Shown here one piece after another: positions 48,839-61,215 of a DNA stretch of 64,000 nucleotides; position 1 is the stretch's first letter; each line of letters opens with the position of its first letter. Both the position numbers and the translations under genes were made by a program. Under the pieces are notes generated by a model. The model saw only the letters and a list, made by a program, of their open reading frames with translations, did not search any database and was not told the origin of the DNA. The stretch comes from Hsuehochloa calcarea (Eukaryota; Streptophyta; Magnoliopsida; Poales; Poaceae), in the NCBI GenBank assembly GCA_036346395.1, contig CM070601.1:11219763-11283762 (forward strand). Direction: 5' to 3'.

Positions 48839-49751
48839 TTAAAATATGAGAAAATTGTATTGTACGTCCTTAAATGTGAGGTTATACTGCTTAGTTTCTT
48901 GAAATTGTATTGTATTTTATTTTCTCAATCCCATGTTATGTCACTTAACTCCCTAAATTTACATTTTACTTTCTCAGCCTCTTGAATTTGTGAAATTATG
49001 CCACTTAGCTCTCTGAATCATGTTGAAGCGAAGTTCGCCGATGCGATGTCGCTACCTCGTCCCCTCCGAGTCCAGTGGACTCGTCGTCGCCTTGTTCCAG
49101 CCGTGTTCATCGTCTCCGTCACCTCATTTTGACAAAAACATATTCTTCAGGCCCGAGAACGCATTGTGCTCGCGTTTTCGCCGGAACTTCACCGTCGCAG
49201 CTTGCAGCCGCCCTCGCCCTCGCCTCCTTTGAGTTGGTCGTGAGAGAGAGAAGTTCATTCCCAGTGCCAGAGAAGAAGCTACTCACCCCGCATAGAGTCT
49301 ATTTAGTCGCTTGCTAATGTAAAAGGCCGAGCCGATCACCGTGAGAGAGAGAAGCATCGTGCCCCTACTCTAGAACGAGAATGTACTTATCTCTCTCACG
49401 ATCGACTCAGAGGAGGCAAAGGCGAGGGTGGCGGCAAGCTACGATGGTGGAGCTTCGCCAAAAACGTGAGCACGGTGTGTTTTCAGGCCCGAAGAATATG
49501 TTTTTGTCGGCGTGAGGTGATAGAGACGACGAACACGACCAGAACGGGCGGCGATGAGTCCACCGGACCCGAAGGGGGACGAAGTCGTCGGTATCGCATC
49601 CGACGAACTTCGCTTTAATGCAAGTTCAAGAAGCTATGTGGTACAACCTCGTAAGTTCAAGAAACTAAAAAAGTAAAATATAAATTCAGAAAGCTAATTG
49701 ACACAACTACAGAAGTTTAAAAACTTACAATACAATTTTCTCTTAAAATAT
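48839..49751. mobile_element. MULE-type foldback element with 9-bp target duplication
   Basis: The element spans 48848-49742 (895 bp). It begins GAGAAAATTGTATTGTACG, and its end reverse-complemented reads GAGAAAATTGTATTGTAAG. The arms pair over about 48848-49275 and 49363-49742, including shared CGAAGTTCGCCGATGCGAT-type text, leaving a loop of about 90 bp. The 9-mer TTAAAATAT flanks both sides (48839-48847 and 49743-49751); 9 bp is the target-site size of Mutator-like elements. There is no transposase. A transcript through it would form a hairpin of roughly 400 bp, a natural siRNA source. Frames such as 49020-49317 lie inside the arms. Confidence 0.88.
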
Positions 49752-50279
49752 CCCTAACCCAAGCATGCAGATCTGGTACAAGCAATTGAAGTAAAGAGAT
49801 TAAAAAAAAAGAAACAGCCGCAATTAGCTAGTCTCGAAAAGCTGCTACCCACATGCAACTAAAATATGGGGGAGCATGCGTGGCGTGCTGCTGTTTTCTA
49901 AGCAATGTCACTGCCTCCCTAGCTATCTAACTATAACAAAAGAATATCATTTATACATTGATATGGTTCTTAAAATATAATTTTAATCATTAATTACTAT
50001 TATAATACATTTATAAAATTTAATAAAATTATACTTATATATATATTTTTTGAGATAAATCTATATGTTCAATTTAAATATTGAAAAAAGATATTAATAG
50101 CCAAATGTTAAAAAGTTTAGTTGTATGTAACTCAAAATGATATTTTTTGTGATCAGAAAGAGTAATTAATTAGCTTGCAAAAAATTGACAATAAACTCTT
50201 GGGAGGCAGTTCGTGGCATGTTTTGCCATCACTAAGTCGCCATTGTCACGCTCCGAGAGTAGGTAGCTCCAGGCAGATG
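49752..50279. other. AT-rich spacer left of the CACTA remnant
   Basis: No CACTACTAC terminus or CACAGACGG subterminal repeats are visible here, so the 3' end of the CACTA element is missing or beyond recognition. Confidence 0.45.
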
Positions 50280-52605
50280 TCACTTGGGGCACTGGATGAA
50301 TGTTCCAATGGCTTGCCCTAGTGTCATGATCTTATCGTTTGGGGGAATCTGTAGCGGGACGACCGCAAAATTGGCATGAACACCGTCCACATTCACTTTT
50401 GCGAAGCCCCGCGCTAGATTTACACCGTGCACCAAAGCCCCAGATGGATACGTCTGGCCCCAAGTAGCATCTAGGGCAACAGAACCATATCTCACTTGAA
50501 GCTTGCACTTCATAGCAATCTACACAACGATACAAAATTAGCTACTCCAACAGGCCTATCAATGGATCGAACATTCTAGAGATAATAATTATTACTAGGA
50601 TATCATCGGTAGGAAATCTGTCATCACCTTTTGGGGTAGGTGAGGGTTGGACGCGTAGCTACTCAGAAGTTTGGGGGGCTGGCAAGCACATTAGGGGCAG
50701 GTGCTTGCAACTGATTTTTTCTAAGCCTTTCCTCAAGGCTCTTCATCTGCCGTCGCTTCTCATCTTTGACGCGATCATTGATCTCATCTCTGACGGATTC
50801 AGTGATCTCATCTATGAGGGATTCACAAATCTCCTGTCGTAGCCGTGCATCGTGCTCAACTTTGGCTCTCTTCCTACTCTGGTACGCTTCGGAGTCCGCT
50901 GGGAATCCATGTTTCCATGGAATATAAAGACCAAGACCTCTCGATGCAGTGGCTCCCAATAAGGTAAGTCCCAAAATATTGATCTCTTCTTCCAGATGTT
51001 CTTCTCACCGATTCTTGATTTACGTCCCTTCCCGAGCACAACATCTAAATCCATAACCATATCATAAACCTCTTTTCTGCTTAAATGCCTTGGAGCTGAA
51101 CTGTACTCCTTCCTCCGTCGAATTGTTTCTTCATCTTGCGGTATGGGTGAGTCCTTTGAAGGAACCCACGGTGACATATGTACATGGTTTTGCGCGAGTG
51201 CTTCAACCACACACTCTCGGTATCATCTAAGCAGTGAGTACAGGCTTGGGCCCCTTTTGTACTCTAGTCCGACAGGTTAGCAAGGGTATGATAATCATTT
51301 ATGGTGCAGAACAACAAGGAGCATAAAGTGAAATTCTCTTATTTGTACGCATCTCATACCTGTACCCCTTCAATCCACAGTATTTTTAGCTCTTTCATCA
51401 ATGGTGCTAGGTACACATCGATATCATTCCCAGGTTGCTTCGGCCCTTGGATAAGTATCGATAACAAAATATATTTTCGCTTCATACACAAACAAGGAGG
51501 AAAGTTGTAGATACAGAGAGTCACGAACCAAGTACTATATCGGCTGCTCATGTTACCGAAAGGATTCATTTTATCTGTACTCAATCCAAATATTATATTC
51601 CTCGGTTCCGCACCAAAGTATGCAAACATCCTATCGATGTTTCTCCAATGGGCAGAATTAGCAGGGTGTCTTAGCTTTCTGTCATTCTTACAATCCTCCG
51701 AGTGCCAATGCAGCAGTTTTGCATCCTTTGGGTTCGCAAAAAACAGCTTGAAACGGGGAATTACAGGAAGATACCACACCACCTTAGCGGGAGGTCATTT
51801 CTTCACCTCGATTCCCTCGCTGTCATCTGATTTATTCTTACGCTTGTATCAGGATGCGTTGCACACTGGGCATATATGCATGTTTGCATACTCGTTACGG
51901 TAGAGGATACAGTTGTTCGGACATGCATGTATTCTATCTACTTCCATTCCCAATGGACAAAGAACCTTCTTGGCTTTGTAGGTGGTTTTGGGCAACTCGT
52001 TTTCTTCTAGAAGCATGTCCGCTAAGAGACCTAATAGCACCGTGAAACTCTTGTCGGACCAACCGTTGCTTGCCCTTAATTTCAGTAGTTCAAGTATGGA
52101 TGACAATCTTGTGTATTCTGGCATGTAGCCCCGGGTAAAAAGGTTTCTCCGAGTCCCCCATCAACCCCCGGAATTTCACATACTCCCTCTCATCACAGTT
52201 CCCTTCTGCATCTCTCATCACAGTTCCCTTCTGCATCACGAAACATCTGATCCAAATTGTAATTGTGCAACTTATCCGAATCGGAACCACAATCGACATC
52301 ATCCGGCGGCATATCGTTGACTTCGTCGGTGATGTTGTTATTAATACCTTCCTGTATAATCTGCTCTACACCATGACTAGTCCAACGTGTATAACCCTTT
52401 TTGAAACCCCTTCGAATCAAGTGTGCTTCGATCTGAGCTTGGTTCTTAAACATCTTCATATTTTCGCAATTAATGCATGGACAATACATATATTCCACCC
52501 TCTTATTCAACACATCTTCCTCGGCAGCGATCTTGTAAAAGCAGACACGTCATTAATGTACCATTCACTCACACAGTTGCGAGTGTACATCCAGTTTTGG
52601 TCCAT
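50280..52605 (-). pseudogene. CACTA (En/Spm) TNP2-like transposase remnant, minus strand
   Basis: The transposase would excise and insert CACTA elements. Reading on the minus strand from ATG 52605: the transposase-associated domain (MDQNWMYTRNCVSEWYIND), a frameshift near 52530, then VEYMYCPCINCENMKMF. Next come the regions GWSDKSFTVLLGLLADML, PNNCILYRNEYANMHICPVC, FFANPKDAKLLHWHSEDC and LAPLMKELKILWIEGVQV (to about 51354). A gap follows in which the catalytic middle is missing. Then comes the KDSPIPQDEETIRRRKEYSS and KKRSIFWDLPYWEPL segment (51210-50960), a frameshift, a charged coiled-coil (50900-50700), and a C-terminal domain (50513-50280, VALDATWGQTYPSGALVHGV). Frameshifts, an in-frame stop after ICPVCNAS and internal deletions make it non-functional. 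Confidence 0.85.
52187..52236. repeat. Perfect 25-bp tandem duplication inside the transposase remnant
   Basis: The unit, starting CTCTCATCACAGTTCCC, occurs twice without mismatch (52187-52211 and 52212-52236). Because 25 is not a multiple of three, it shifts the reading frame after MFRDAEGNCDER. Confidence 0.93.
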
Positions 52606-53005
52606 CTACGCGACGCATATGACAATTTGGTGTTAAATATTGAATTAATTAATTATTATACTATAGATACAACTTTTGATATGTCTTTTGAAATATGTAT
52701 TTCTAATGAACTGAAAAAATAACAATGCACCCTAGGGTTAGGTTGTTCATCACAAACATATTATAGATAGCCTATGCCCAACTTCAGATGGCAAGAAGCC
52801 AATAATTGCAAAACGACACAAAAAGATAGATCTAAACCATCTTCAATTCTCTCTCTTTACCAAGCTAAATCTAGAACTGGACAAATTACGTACTAACCAT
52901 CGATAGTCAAGAACAAATTTCCAAATCAGAGGTCTCCTTTCACCAAATCACCTCAAAGCCCCACCTCCAACAGCAGCAGCAGCAACGAGAACAGAGTTGG
53001 AATTT
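52606..53005 (-). mobile_element. CACTA 5' region between transposase start and nested LTR
   Basis: Upstream of the transposase start, this part ends in AACAGCAGCAGCAGCAACG and AGAACAGAGTTGGAATTT, which matches the end of the 99-bp repeat unit at 57222-57258. That places it in the same CACTA element as the right terminus. Confidence 0.7.
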
Positions 53006-56000
53006 TGTGATATCCCGTTTTTGGACGACAATTAGTACAGACCGTTTTGTTTTCAGTTTTCATCCGTTTGCCGTTTTGTCGCTTAAATTCCAAAAACTCC
53101 AAGCTTCCTCTAAGCCCGGGTTTGTGTTTCAAACCTCCATTCAATTCCCGAATTCAAAATTCAAATTGAATTCGCCCTTTTCAGTTTTGAACTCTTCCCA
53201 AAATATGCCTCCCCTGTTTTGCTTGGGCCCAGCCCTATTCTTTTGGGCCAACCCAATTTCTCCCGGCCTACCTCCTCCCGCTGCCTTGGCCTGGCCTGCT
53301 CTTTGCTTCCCCTCTAGCCTGGCCCGCTAGCTCCCTCCCCTCTCATTTCCCCAACTCCCGGCCCACCTTCTCCTTTTCCTCCTCCCCGGCCCGACGTTGC
53401 CCTGGCCCAGCTGTGTCGCTCGCCCTTTTCTTCCTCTCCCCTCGGCCGCATCGCCTCCCCCTCACTCTCTTCCCCGTCTGCGCCGCTCCGCCCGATCTCT
53501 TCTCCCCTCCCCAGCTCTGCCGACCTCCATCTTCTCCGCCCGGCCCGGCCTCGCACCCCCCTCGGCCTTCCCTCGCTCAGCCCAGCCCCGCCCGGCTCCT
53601 TCTCCCTGGGCCCCCTCCGCAGCAGTCGCCGCCCCACCTCCACCTGCTCCCCTGCCACACCTGTCCGTGTCGCCGCCCACACCCATGACGTCGGCGCCAA
53701 CCCTCTCCGCTCGCGCCTCCGCCTGGTCCGAGCTGTGCTGCGTCCCCTAGTCAGTGCCTCCACTTGGTCCGTCGCCAGCTCCACCTGCCCCACCCGCGGC
53801 GCCGTCCCATCGTCCTCCTGCCATGGGCGCCCACTCCGTCGCCATGCCGCCACCTCCGCCCGGCGTCACCACCCCCAACCGCTCCCTTCTCCTCCCAGCT
53901 ATAAAAGCTCACGACCTCATCCCGTGCTCCCTGCCCTGCTCCCTTCCTCCCCCTGGTAAGTCTCTCCAAAGCACCCGCTTCAGCTTCTTCTCTCCTCCTT
54001 GAAGTCGCCCTTCGCCGCCGCCGCCTGCCGCCTCGTCCTAGTTGCCGCGCTGAGCACCCCTCGGGTCCCTTGCTTCCCGACCACCGGCCAAGCTTCTCGC
54101 CTCCCTGTGTTGCCTCTGCCGTGCGCCTCCCCGCGCCGCCCTCGGTTCCCATCGCTGGCCTGCTCCGCCGCTTCCCCGCCCCCGCCAACCACCCGGTGAG
54201 CATCCCCTCCTCTCCCTAATGCTCTCGGCCTCCTCCCCTGGCTCTCCCTCCCTCCGGTCGCCGTCGCCACCATATGGCCTCTGCATCCGACCGCCGCTGG
54301 CTCCTCTCCAGCGCCGCTCTGGCCCCAACGCCACCTCCCTCGGCATCCCCTCCCCTTTGGTTTTCCATTTCATTGATCCCCACCATCTCCCCGGTCGTCG
54401 CTCACCGTCGGCAGCCACTGCCCGAAGCTCCTTCCCCGCTGCCCTGTTCCCCTCTCTACCGATTGCTCTCTCTGTGGCCGAGGCCCCTCCCAGTGCAGCG
54501 ACATTGGTTTGGACAGTGGTATAAGCTGATTGAATTGCTGATGATCGCCTGTTAATTGTTACCAATTTTGCTGCCAATTGATACTACCGAATCTTTGTTC
54601 AAGCCCTTTTATTGTTTCAGCTGGATTGTTGTCTGCTTCTCCAAATCAATAAGTGGTCGTTGTTTCGTCCCCAGATCAGTAGCAGTGAGCTTCAGTATCA
54701 GTGATTGTTGATTGTGGGTTTAATTTCTCCTCCAGAGCAGTGACTTTTGGTAGTAATTTGAGTATCAGTGTTGTTTGGCAATAGAGCTAACAATTGATGA
54801 TAATCTGTGTTCTGAACTGGCATTTGAATCTCTGTGTTGGAATCGCTGTGTATAATCTGACAACTGAGATTGGTGTTGATCTATCATTTGAGAATATGTG
54901 TTGCTCTTGTGTCTAAGATTGGTGTAGAACTTGTATTTAAATTGTTATTCACCTATAGAAGTATAATCTTGCTATCTTCCAAATCCGAAGTGGAGTCTCC
55001 CTGCAAAAGTTCTTTCGACCCTTACCCTCCTTTGTATTTTCCCTCCCGGCAGAGTTCCCCCGCCATATCCTCTTTCGCTCAACTGGTCGGTTGACTTTGT
55101 CAAACATTCCTGTGCCGCTCAATCCCTTCATTCAAGCTCGTCCTCCTTGATCTTATTTCAAAGCTCTTGTGTTTTATTTGGTCTTTTGAGTTCTTTGAAT
55201 TTATTTGGTTTTTCGATCGTTGTTGCGTAATTAGAAATTGAAATCCAGAAGAATCAACGTCTAGAGCAGAACCAAGATTCAAGTAAAGACGTTGACCAGG
55301 ACTTCGAACCCCTGTCCGAACAGGCTTTGAGTAAGATCAAGACCGCGGTAAAATAGTCTAGGCGAGTCAACACTTTGACCATATTGAACCTAAATTTTAT
55401 GCAAATTATGTTCTTTTAAAATATCAAATTGCATGCTTTAGTTTCCTATGCAAAATGTATGTAAAACACACTAAGGTAGTTAAATACCTATTTGATGATT
55501 AATTAATTACTATACCATTTCCTTGACAATTGAACTTCCAAAATCCTTGTCACCCTAGTAAATATATGGTAGCCTACTAGTTATAGGTCGTACTTAAGCG
55601 ACATGCTAGCCTTGCTTAAGTACCGGGGTATTACTACCCCAAGACATCATTATTTAACCATAAAAATTGTTTTAGGCCGTCATTGGGGAGAATGACTGAA
55701 TTGGTTGAAATAATTTGTTTTCTACTTCTCTAAAACCCTAAAAACTTGCTAATACCCCATCTGGGTGGATGGAAGGAAGGTGGGTGCCGTCGAGCACGAG
55801 AATGGTTGGTATGTGGTATGAACCGCCCATATAATCTTAAGAATTTAATCCTGTGATTACCTCCTATTGTAAAACAGTATAGCCCCAAGTCTATAATGGT
55901 GTTGACCTGGCTAACTAATTGGTGTCCACCGGTACGCGCTGCACCATTGGAGGACCCCCCATCGCCGTGAGCCCACGAGGCTACGGGTTGGGGTATGCGA

Positions 56001-57159
56001 CTTGCGGGACCCTAGGCGTAAGTCGTATGGCGCAAGAGGGGGTCTGGGTAAAGTTGTTGTCGGGTCCCACGGGAGTGAAACCCTACTCAGGTGAAACCTT
56101 AGCGGGTGTGGTAAATACCGAGGGATGCCTTGTAAAGGCCTTGTGATAATCTCCCCTTGATTCACATGTATAAGGAAACGTGTGTACATATCAAGATGAT
56201 CATCTCTTGTGGGTAAAGATATACAATCTCTGCAGAGAATAAAATCTGTTGAATGTACCGTGCCTACTTCGGTCACGAAAGGGCATATGAACTTACAAGA
56301 TATAGTTCTATTTCAAAAACTTTATGGGTGGGATAAAAAATGTGCAGGGCTCGTCTAGCCCTTGATTTGGATTTTCCCTAGGTATTCTTACCCATTGTTG
56401 GTAATAGGTGGGTGTGACCACCATAAAAAAGAAGTATGAATTGGAGTTTCCGACGGAGGGAATCTCTGCTGTTATTCACTATTGCACAATAATCTCTTTA
56501 AAAATACAATTTGGTTAAAATGCTAAGTGATAGGACTTTCTAATATTTGTATTTATAAATGTCGCTGTACGCAAATAAAAGAATCTGATCCCTCCTTGTT
56601 AAGCCCTGCATGTAAATTATTGCATCTGTCGTGTTGGCTCGCGAGCACGGTAGTTGTGCTCATCCTCGCTCTTTCCTCCAAACCCTCAGAAACAGGAACC
56701 CTGGAGCTTTCGACTACAACGAGGATCCAGAAGTCTGAAGACCCAGGAGTCATTGAAGCGTAGTTTAGTCCTTAGCTGTTTTAATCTCACCCCGCCTAGC
56801 CGGGCTCGTTGGTTCTTGTGTGCCTCCTATATTGTCCGAGGTTTTCAGATAATATCGGGCGTACATGGGTTTCCCAGTCATTTGCCTGTGGAGAGATGTG
56901 CTCTCACCCCTTTTGCTTCCGTTGTCATTTATGCTAATTTTTGTAATGTAATTTTTTGGCCTGTTCGGCCCTTATTGTAAAAATTGGGCCGAAGCGGTCT
57001 ATGTAAACTCTGATGTGTAAATTAATGAATGGTATGGTCCTACGCCATGTATGATTTGATTCAGCAATGTGCCTGTGAAGTGCTATCTACTGATCCATGG
57101 AATAGCACGGTGGTTTCACAGAGGAATCCGGATTGAGAAATCTAGGTCCTTACAAATTT
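53001..57159 (+). mobile_element. 4.1-kb solo LTR with 5-bp target duplication AATTT, nested in the CACTA element
   Basis: The LTR spans 53006-57154 (4149 bp), starts TGTGATATCCCGTTTTTGG and ends GAAATCTAGGTCCTTACA. AATTT flanks both sides (53001-53005 and 57155-57159). A GC-rich leader-like part (53200-54500) is followed by TGGTTGACTTTG and by GGGTAAAGATATACAATCTC at 56211-56230. That layout is close to the LTR at 17259-21150. Overlapping long frames in the GC-rich part contradict one another and are not genes. No internal domain or second LTR is visible. Confidence 0.86.
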
Positions 57160-57352
57160 AAGACAAATCGATCTGTGAGGGTCGGTTCTGCAATAAATGA
57201 TATTATCACAGACGGTCTGTATCCAGCAGCAGCAGCAGCGAGAACAGAGCTGAAATTTAAGACAGATCGATCTGTGAGGCTCGGTTCTGCAATAAATGAG
57301 ATTATACAAACCGTCTGTGATGAGAACGGGAAGTTACAAACGGTTCTTGTTG
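57155..57352. repeat. 99-bp tandem repeat in the CACTA subterminal region
   Basis: Units start at 57155 and 57254 with AATTTAAGACA(A/G)ATCGATCTG and carry CGGTTCTGCAATAAATGA. The end of a preceding unit lies at 52955-53005, on the other side of the solo LTR. The LTR therefore landed at a unit boundary. Confidence 0.82.
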
Positions 57353-57604
57353 AAAACTGTATGTGAAGTATCACAGACGGTTCTGTAATATCACAGACGG
57401 TTCTTGTTCAGAACCGTCTGTGATACTTCACAGATGGTTTTCAATAAGATCCGTCTGTGATATTACCTCTTCACAGATAGTTTTTACCGTAGAAAGTAAC
57501 ATAGATAGTCGCTAAACTAAAACCATCTATGATTGTATTTAATATAGACGGTTTTGGTAAACCATCTATGATGAGGTGTCCAATATTAGCCTTTTGTAGT
57601 AGTG
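57160..57604 (-). mobile_element. CACTA 5' terminus with subterminal repeats
   Basis: The element ends at 57604 in GCCTTTTGTAGTAGTG, that is CACTACTACAAAAGGC on the minus strand. About ten motifs of the TCACAGACGGTTC family (AACCGTCTGTGATA, TCACAGATGGTTT, ACCATCTATGATGAG) occupy 57205-57580 in both orientations. The transposase remnant reads away from this terminus, as expected for the 5' end. Confidence 0.82.
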
Positions 57605-58599
57605 CCATGATTCTAGGCCTTCCTATGGGTTTCTTGTGACTGGAGATATCAGTAGCGTCGGTTGGCGTGACCGGGTAGGCGATTGGCTAGGTGTGCGACC
57701 GGACGACCCGACTAAGGACGCGAGGGAAAATAAGCAACTCTACTTTGTAAGCTTTGCCAAAAATTGTATCTCCATGTCCTGGATTCTTCTTACTATATTG
57801 CTTTTCCCTTGTAGATGGTTCACCGCCGATGTTGGCGAATGGCAACTAACATGAACTGCATCGTGGCGGGAGATGTAGTTGTTCAGCCTGCCCTAGCTCG
57901 GAGTTGTTCTTCACGTGCAACATCGCAAGGGCAATGACATCCACTTCAGCCGCACGACACGACGAAGAGCAGGAGGACGAGGACGATGTCGATGCTAGGT
58001 TGCTCGACGAGATTGTCCTATCGGACCTTGTTGGTGCACCCCACCCCGACGTAGCTAACTCAGGCCAAGCCGCCGCGCCGTAAACGTTGTGATCGCGCGA
58101 ACATTAGTTCAGCCAACATCTCGAGGGCACGCACAACAAACATTGAGCTTCTAGGTTCACACTAGGAACGGATTCGCTTTGAAAGCGCAAGTGATGTAAT
58201 GAATACATGCATGCATGAATGACTTAGTACAATGAAATACTTTGCCACCAGGAGTTCGGTGCTATAAGATATGCTTCTTTTGCTTCAATTCTTCTCAGTG
58301 CATTGTATCTGTACAATGAAATCATCGATGAGTTCTGATGCTTGTGTGACCACTCTGAAGGAAATGTGATAGGGACGAAGGATATGCCATATTTGTTGTA
58401 GCAGTTAAAATGTTTCGGTCTTGCTGTGACTATGACTGTGGGCTATGTTGAAAATAGTTTGTTTCTGAAAGCAAAGGCAGGATATGTGATACTTGATTTT
58501 GACTTAGTTGTGTAATTGAATTGTGAATACTGCCTGTTTTGGATATGACTATAGCCAATAATTGAATGTGTTTGTGTCATGTTAATTGTACATTATATG
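57605..58599. other. Spacer, possibly old transposon DNA
   Basis: Moderately GC-rich at 57880-58090 with acidic coding-like text (GAGCAGGAGGACGAGGACGA) broken by stops. I cannot assign it to a gene. Confidence 0.35.
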
Positions 58600-58965
58600 A
58601 TTTGCTCTGTGGTGACAGCAGCACTGTCACCCCGGTTCCCATGGCGTGACAGAGCAGTAGTGTCAAGCTATGGTTCTTGGCGTGACAGAGTTTGGCTCCA
58701 GAAACAGTGCAGGCATTGCAATCCCTCTGGAACTGCGAACGCACTGGCGTGGCGGCACTGTTAGGCCACGCCACGAGAGTTAGCGTGACAAGTCTAACTT
58801 GTCACACCATGAGTGCGGGCGTGACAACTGTCATACAAGCTTTTCACGCTGGCACGGCCTACGTGCGAGGGCTTGCGTGATATATTTTTCCACGCCGAGG
58901 TATGTGGTGTGACAATATGCTCTGATCACGCTACGAGAAATGGCGTGACGAGAAAATCTACGATC
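58600..58965. repeat. Array of GGCGTGACA / TGTCACGCC motifs (CACTA-like subterminal repeats)
   Basis: GCGTGAC or its complement occurs about ten times in both orientations (for example 58643, 58679, 58791, 58828, 58875 and 58943), irregularly spaced. Dense bidirectional short repeats are typical of CACTA subterminal regions, but no CACTA terminus is visible, so the assignment is tentative. Confidence 0.45.
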
Positions 58966-60960
58966 AAAACATGTACAAGCAACATGCAACTATAGTTTTA
59001 TAACAAGGTGAGATGCAGGTGTACATATATATTGGACCTGGGCAGTATAAAGTATGAGCTGTTGTGTTTGATCGAGGAGGATCCTTCCCACCTAAGCTGT
59101 GATCCCACCCACGCCCCATGTCTGATCGCGCTGAGTCTGATCCATGCAGCAACCAGCGAAGCTTCTGATTCCCGAGATCGCCGAGAAGATTTGCACCCCA
59201 CCATCCCTCCCCCTCCAAACATTACTAAATTCCTCTCCAATCTCGTGTAGATATCGCTTGTGTAGTTGTATATGTAGTCATGTACCCAAACTAATCCATC
59301 ATGTCGACACTCCAGTTTATGATATTGTTTGCTTTGATTTGGCATTTGGAATTCTTTTCCACGTTGTCGAGCTCTTTTACGGTACTCCATCTTACCCCTT
59401 TAGAGGTAAGAGTATGTTTGAATCTGAGCCATATGGTATACGGAGGTTAGTTTTGGCGTAATGAAAATGTAACTAGAAAATTAAGGAAACTAGCTACCAT
59501 TAATTAAGTTGCACCTTAAATAGTAATGTATTAAATTGGCATATCTTTCCATACCTAACAATTGCAATCCTATTTAAATAATCGATATCACCCTATAGTT
59601 CTTCGTGTCTGATCAAATCACACCGTATATGATCACATGAGTCTTGCACAAACTTGGTTCAAATACATGCAGAAGACCAAAAATTATAGAAGCTATTCTT
59701 TTGTACTCTAGACTAATTCCAAATTTAAAATGGTATGCATTTTTAATATAATATTTGAAAATATTTTTTTTTTGTTGTAGGTCAAACTAAAATATCAAGT
59801 TCGATCCCCAAATTAACAAAAATATACAATTTAACCGTCAAAGTCAAAAGTAAGTTGAAACTTCCAGAATAACAACAATTTGAGATAAATGACAATTAAA
59901 TTTGCAACGCATTTCATTTCAGACAAAACAATTTGAATTCAATTGTTTTTTGTTGCGACCCCAGCTAATGCACCCATGCATGAATGATTATATCTTGATG
60001 AGGATATTAGTGCCCACGCAAATAGTTGAAAGGATATTTTTTTTTGGCAAGGGAGAAATGACGGTATTAATTGTAATGGGTTCATTTCCTTTTGGGAATT
60101 TCTTTCCAAATGATTATTTCCCTTGAAGGAGAAGTGATGTTGTGTAAAGATAATATTAAACTTGGGAAAGTCATAAATGAGCTCTTACCCCACACAAGGT
60201 AAGAGAGCACTCTGTGGAGTAAAAACTATTAGATCGAAGCAAATCAACGGTCCTCGTGAAAAGTGGTGAACTGTAAAAATATCCCTGATTGTATACTGTT
60301 GCTCTTTGTTCAGTTAATATTACGAAACAGATCGATCGATGTTCTGTGTATAGTCTGCATATATATATAAGAGAGTTGCACTGCCTGAGGTATTTTTTTT
60401 TCACCATGCAGCATCCGAGGACTAAATTTCAGGAGAAAAAAAAAACCACTTACAGTATCACATCACACCATATTGTATGTCATATGGATTTAGTCTTAGA
60501 TGACTAGTTTTAGTGTTGTTGGTCAAGTATACACTGGCAGTCCTCCAGATATTTGTCAAGCGGGCACTGTAGAGTAAATTAATGAGGTTTCAGAAAAAAA
60601 AAGTTGAACGCATACTGATATCTAACTCAAAATCCAAACCATCAATTCAACCTCGAATTGATGGCACACTTTTGTTCCTCTTTCAAAGATTTGACACATC
60701 GTGAAGTGTCCAAGATTCGGTTTTACTGGTTAAGAAGAATGATTGAAGGGATCCAGGTATTAACAGACAATAATTTTAAGGTGCCTGGCTGTCCATCTCT
60801 ATGCAAGTCTGGAGTAAAATAGAGAATCTTATTGTAAATTACTTTGCCCAAGTTATCAAGGGGGGCACTTTGATGACAAAGATCCTCCGCGATCATCTCC
60901 GAACAAATCAAAACCATGGAACACTTAATTTAAATTATTTTCTCCTTTTCTTTTAGTGAT
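58966..60960. other. AT-rich spacer upstream of the SPEAR gene
   Basis: Short frames at 59008-59461 and elsewhere lack motifs. A poly(A)-like AAAAAAAAAA run occurs at about 60435. No transposon ends could be supported. Confidence 0.4.
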
Positions 60961-60985
60961 AGGGTTTGCGTCACATGGTGCTGAT

Positions 60986-61020
60986 TATATAAACTAATGA
61001 AGGGCCATGCTACTATATAG
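60986..61020 (+). promoter_or_regulatory. Candidate TATA elements of the SPEAR gene
   Basis: TATATAAA at 60986-60993 and CTATATAG at 61013-61020 lie about 200-230 bases before the start codon. The first is the better TATA match. Which one is used cannot be decided from sequence. Confidence 0.45.
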
Positions 61021-61215
61021 ATTTAATTAAAAATTCAAATAAAAAATGAGGCAACCTGCAGTCTCCTTTTAATAAAAGGGATATTGGGCGTGTAAGGAGA
61101 TACCAGCCTCACACTTTAAGAGGCCTCTTTGCATCATCCAACTTCTCCTTTCTCCTTTTCTTGCTCCCATTTCTTGGTCTTCTTCTAGGTCTGGTCTTTT
61201 GGTAGCTGGGGATCC

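Noticed and set aside
53314..54577. Multiple long frames on both strands in GC-rich DNA
   Set aside because: They lie inside a bounded solo LTR, overlap one another and have no homology I recognise.
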